Notes under the pieces: generated by a model
What the model was told of the DNA's origin: nothing
Seen by the model: only the letters and a program-made list of their open reading frames with translations
Databases searched by the model: none
Assembly (NCBI GenBank): GCA_000231825.2
Contig: JH720335.1
Location: 420,217-431,470 of the forward strand
Length of the DNA: 11,254 bases
From: Tetrahymena elliotti 4EA
Lineage: Eukaryota; Ciliophora; Oligohymenophorea; Hymenostomatida; Tetrahymenidae
Direction of reading: 5' to 3'
Program-made: the position numbers and the translations under genes
Shown: in pieces, positions 8,601 through 11,254 of the stretch
How the letters are laid out: each line of letters begins with the position of its first letter
Position numbering within the stretch: position 1 is the first letter of the stretch

Positions 8601-10849
8601 TAAAGGCATTCTAAGAAATATTCTTCATAGCCAAAATTTTTAATACCCTAAGAAACAACACTAAAAAGATATTCAGAATTATCTGTTGATAATAAGAATT
8701 CAGTTCCAAGAGTTAATATTTAATTTATCTTTTCAATAATTATAAAAATATTTTATTAATTAAATTGTATTGTTCTTTATAAAAAATTACAGTTTCTTCA
8801 CTCAATTCTTATTCAGCAACTAAGCTAAGTTGAATGTATGTTAACCCAAGAGTCTAAAAAAATGTTTTCATCTCATCTTATCTTTTTTTCTTTTCATCTT
8901 CAACGCCTCCCAAATATTTTATAATATCTACATTTATTATTTTATTAAAAAAAATCAATTAGAAAATTCATTTTTCTTTCTAAAGTCATCATTAAATCTT
9001 GTTAATTTTTTTTCTCTTTGTTTCTTTGTTGAATAATAAAAATGTATTTTAAAGATAAAAATTTACTGTTTTGGACCATCAAACCATGTTGCATAAGCTT
9101 GATCCAATCAACGGAATTTCTATCGTTGAAGTATTATTGCCATTTCTTTAAATTAAAAGTAAACATAAGAGATTAAGGAAGGAAAAACTTAGCACTGCAG
9201 TCGCCAAAATGATAAAAGAGAGTCTGCTTTGATTAAGAGCAAAATAAGCTTAGCTTTTAGAATTCTGGTACATGGTCTAGATACATGCAAGAGTTTAATT
9301 TGGATATAGATGTATCTAAGGGACCAAGTGTGAAATTACTAGTGTGAATAATAGCACATTCCTTATTTGTGAAGATAATAAATATGATTGAATTGCTAAT
9401 AAAAACACATTTTTCAATTTGATATGAAAATTTTGCATAAGCTGTTTGATAGAAATGAACATATTCATCATCTAATAATTAGGCTTTGATTAAAAAGATA
9501 TGATCCTCCCATCCTATACATAAAATAGGCTATCCACTATTGTTTCCTTAAAAATAGCCTTAACCCCAAGAAATTGATGGCTTTGAGGGCTTGGCTTCCT
9601 CTTCTTCTTTGGAGTTTATTTTTGATTTTTAGAACTAAAAGGTAATTTGAATAGATTTGTACATAATAAACCCAATATAAATGGAATCACTTGTAGTCAT
9701 TGCTAGTATTTTAAAATGCTTCTTAAAAAATTAGTTAGATTAGATAGAATCAAAATAGCTAATTTCTTCAATAGGTAAAAAGTTAATTATTTCTTGCTTT
9801 GATGAGATAGTTTCTTGAGTTTAAAATGTTTCTTTGAACTTATCGCTAATAGTTCTTTCTCTGATTGTTAATTATTCTTCTGAAGAGTTAGAAGAGTTAG
9901 ATCTATGAGGAGTTTATGTCTCATCATTAACTTAAGTCATTAATTAATAAGTGTATTTATCTTTTGTCACAGAAGTGAATCTCTTTTCAAAAACAATTGT
10001 TACATCTACTAATATCTTTTAGTTTTACCCAGTGTTATCAAATACAATCATACAAAACCTAAATAAATAATTTTTAAAGAATTTTTAATAAAATTTAAAA
10101 TGATTCATTTTCTATTTACTCTTTCAATGAATTTTGATATTCTGAGATGAACTAAATTGTTTTAATAGGTGTTTTAAACACCTTTTTTATTGTTGTCATT
10201 CTTGGATAATTATTTTTTAACTCATATATGCCTAAATCTCCATTTTCAAATCCTATTTAAATAATTAATCAAAATTAAAAACATTGTTTTAAGTATAATA
10301 TCATTTACCTGCTGCAAATATCAATTCATCATGGTTTACTGCTAAAGAAAATAGTTTGCCTGACTCATTTTGCTTATCAATACCTCCAAAAAATACATTT
10401 TCTTTATCTCTTTTATCAAAAACGTAAAAAATAGATTTGTTTGTTCCTACAATCAAATAATTTTTAGATTCACAGATGGCTGTAGGTACCCCATAGTCTT
10501 CCATATTCTCAATAATAGTTTCATGAATGAATTCATGATGAATTATATCAATTTAATTGACTTGAGTTTTTTCATCAATAGTTGTATCTGATTGAGACAA
10601 TCTAAAGAAATCAGTATTTTTAATCCCATGCCTAAAAAAGAAGGAATCTCTTATTTCTTTGTCTAATTCCTTCAAGGGATCTATGTAATTTTAAGTTAAG
10701 CTATCTGAATATTTCCTTCCTTATTTAATCAGCTTATCTTCATTTTTATATAATTAAACTTCCTATTAAAATATTGATTGATTGTTAGTTAATCAAAACC
10801 TAATGTAAAATATTAATACATTTGAATTCTTTCTAATTTGCTTATCCAT
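5677..10849 (-). CDS. VPS8: VPS8, CORVET endosomal tethering complex subunit (12 exons, complete)
   Basis: Vps8 is the CORVET-specific subunit that binds Rab5-type GTPases and tethers early endosomes. Twelve exons sum to 4,473 nt (1,490 residues; human VPS8 is about 1,430), with every splice phase consistent. ATG 10849-10847 follows an in-frame TGA (10864-10862); the stop is TGA 5679-5677. Residues about 97-510 look like the beta-propeller: GVPTAICESKNYLIVGTNKS, FENGDLGIYEL, and SISWGQGYF...QPILCIGWEDHIFLI near 368. About 515-1330 is alpha-solenoid, including YPIDQALQYCKEYKVLDAQV (about 1137) and the SLWF helix typical of Vps8 (about 1225). The end carries a RING-H2 finger: C1347xxC1350, C1371xH1373xxH1376xxC1379, C1389xxC1392. 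A lysine-rich tail with AAAANGW follows. The RING alone would also fit Vps41 or Vps18, but the propeller motifs favour Vps8. Ciliates encode several Vps8 paralogues; I cannot say which this is. Confidence 0.9.
5952..10819 (-). other. Eleven spliceosomal introns of VPS8
   Basis: In transcription order: 10819-10763, 10308-10253, 10119-10059, 9066-8928, 8790-8729, 8294-8237, 7483-7429, 6689-6632, 6469-6416, 6253-6205, 6002-5952. Lengths are 57, 56, 61, 139, 62, 58, 55, 58, 54, 49 and 51. All begin GT, almost always GTAAA/GTAAT. Nine end in YAG (mostly TAG), two in AAG. Each is needed to remove a TGA or restore frame, and phases agree on both sides (0,1,2,1,0,2,2,0,0,0,1). Boundaries were placed by eye from frame continuity; the two AAG acceptors and the 139-nt intron are the least certain. 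Confidence 0.75.
6003..6162 (-). other. RING-H2 finger of VPS8
   Basis: The zinc ligands are all present and encoded in one exon: CQFC, then 20 residues, CGHTFHKKC, then 9 residues, CPIC. The spacing C-x2-C, C-x-H-x2-H-x2-C, C-x2-C is the C3H2C3 (RING-H2) order. In HOPS/CORVET proteins this finger mediates assembly with partner subunits; ubiquitin-ligase activity is possible but not shown by sequence. The segment between the first CxxC and CGH (KQIKANQQEFQNTETIVFY) uses TAA twice as Gln. Confidence 0.9.
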
Positions 10850-11160
10850 TTATTTAATAACTCAATCTATTTAAATCTAATTTCTTATCTTCGTATAATT
10901 TTATTTAAAGAGCTATTCTACTTTATAAACTATTTGCTATCTCTCCTTTTTATATTTTTCAAAACTAAAAAAAGTAATTTAATCAGATAGATAATCTTAA
11001 TTAATTAGCAGAAAAAAAATAAATCTTATCAAAGATTCTAATAAGAAAATAAGCAATAATAATTACATTAACTAAAGCGATCAATTATCATTAATATAAG
11101 ATTTTTGAAGTATTTTACATAAGTAAGCATTAAAATTAATTACAGATTTTATAAATAAAT
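10850..11160 (-). promoter_or_regulatory. Upstream spacer of VPS8, presumably promoter and 5' UTR
   Basis: About 310 AT-rich bases separate the VPS8 start from the tRNA gene, both transcribed right to left. I see no distinct promoter box; in DNA this rich in A and T, TATA-like strings are uninformative. The bases directly before the ATG are A-rich (TTAAATAAATG), as is usual at ciliate starts. No other gene is visible here. Confidence 0.4.
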
Positions 11161-11167
11161 AAAAAAA
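11161..11167 (-). terminator. RNA polymerase III terminator
   Basis: A run of seven T residues on the transcribed sense (A's at 11161-11167 on the plus strand) begins a few bases after the tRNA 3' end, the expected Pol III stop signal. Confidence 0.85.
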
Positions 11168-11169
11168 TT

Positions 11170-11251
11170 TGCACGCGGTGAGATTCGAACTCACGCGGAT
11201 CGCTCCAACGCAACTTGAGTGCGCCGCCTTAGACCGCTCGGCCACACGTGC
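11170..11251 (-). tRNA. tRNA-Leu (anticodon CAA)
   Basis: This is a class II tRNA of 82 nt including discriminator A73. The acceptor stem GCACGTG pairs with CGCGTGC (one T-G). The anticodon stem GCGCA/TGCGT closes the loop CTCAAGT, giving anticodon CAA, which reads UUG leucine. The variable arm forms a GGA/TCC stem, and the T arm is GTGAG-TTCGAAT-CTCAC. The internal A box (TGGCCGAGCGG) and B box (AGTTCGAATCT) are present. CCA is not encoded and there is no intron. A73 and the arm size support Leu rather than Ser. Its high G+C stands out against the flanks. Confidence 0.95.
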
Positions 11252-11254
11252 TAG

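Noticed and set aside
10167..10188. AGGTGTTTTAAACACCT followed by T's on the plus strand, resembling a bacterial intrinsic terminator
   Set aside because: It lies inside a VPS8 exon (minus-strand KKVFKTP) of a eukaryotic gene, so the stem is a coincidence of coding sequence.
10370..10591. 73-codon plus-strand frame
   Set aside because: It is the antisense shadow of the VPS8 propeller exons.

Overview
The window looks like ciliate macronuclear DNA, most likely Tetrahymena or a close relative. It is very AT-rich. The long minus-strand gene reads open only if TAA and TAG are glutamine and TGA is the sole stop. Its introns are short (49-62 nt, with one of 139 nt), use GT...AG, and their phases match exactly. 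An intron-less tRNA-Leu(CAA) closes the right edge. Everything I can identify is on the minus strand, so the genes run right to left.

Right part (5677-11251): tRNA-Leu(CAA) with a T-run Pol III terminator, about 310 bases of AT-rich spacer, then a complete 12-exon gene of about 1,490 codons. I identify it as VPS8, the defining subunit of the CORVET endosomal tethering complex: N-terminal beta-propeller, long alpha-solenoid, C-terminal RING-H2 finger and a lysine-rich tail. The summed exons are an exact multiple of three and all eleven intron phases agree.

Middle and left part (about 1489-4774): a decayed gene of the large ciliate family of membrane-bound hybrid sensor histidine kinases. Membrane segments, a juxtamembrane region, a HisKA-like helix pair, an HATPase_c-like domain and a stub resembling the start of a receiver domain follow in the right order. 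However, the reading frame is broken several times and the catalytic motifs are eroded (phosphoacceptor His apparently replaced by Gln, DxG lost, GxGxxL reduced). It is best read as a pseudogene, or less likely as an odd pseudokinase with unusual very short introns.

Left edge (1-396): the 5' part of a second copy of this gene, about 4.4 kb from the first and still clearly similar at DNA and peptide level. This indicates tandem duplication. The copy runs off the window.

The remaining stretches (about 397-1488, 4775-5676, 10850-11160) are AT-rich and contain no gene I can support. The first holds a small GC-richer island with a G-tract on the minus strand and a 9-bp hairpin. I found no CRISPR array, insertion sequence, operon or prokaryotic feature. 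The best candidate for something not previously described is the decaying tandem histidine-kinase pair next to VPS8.
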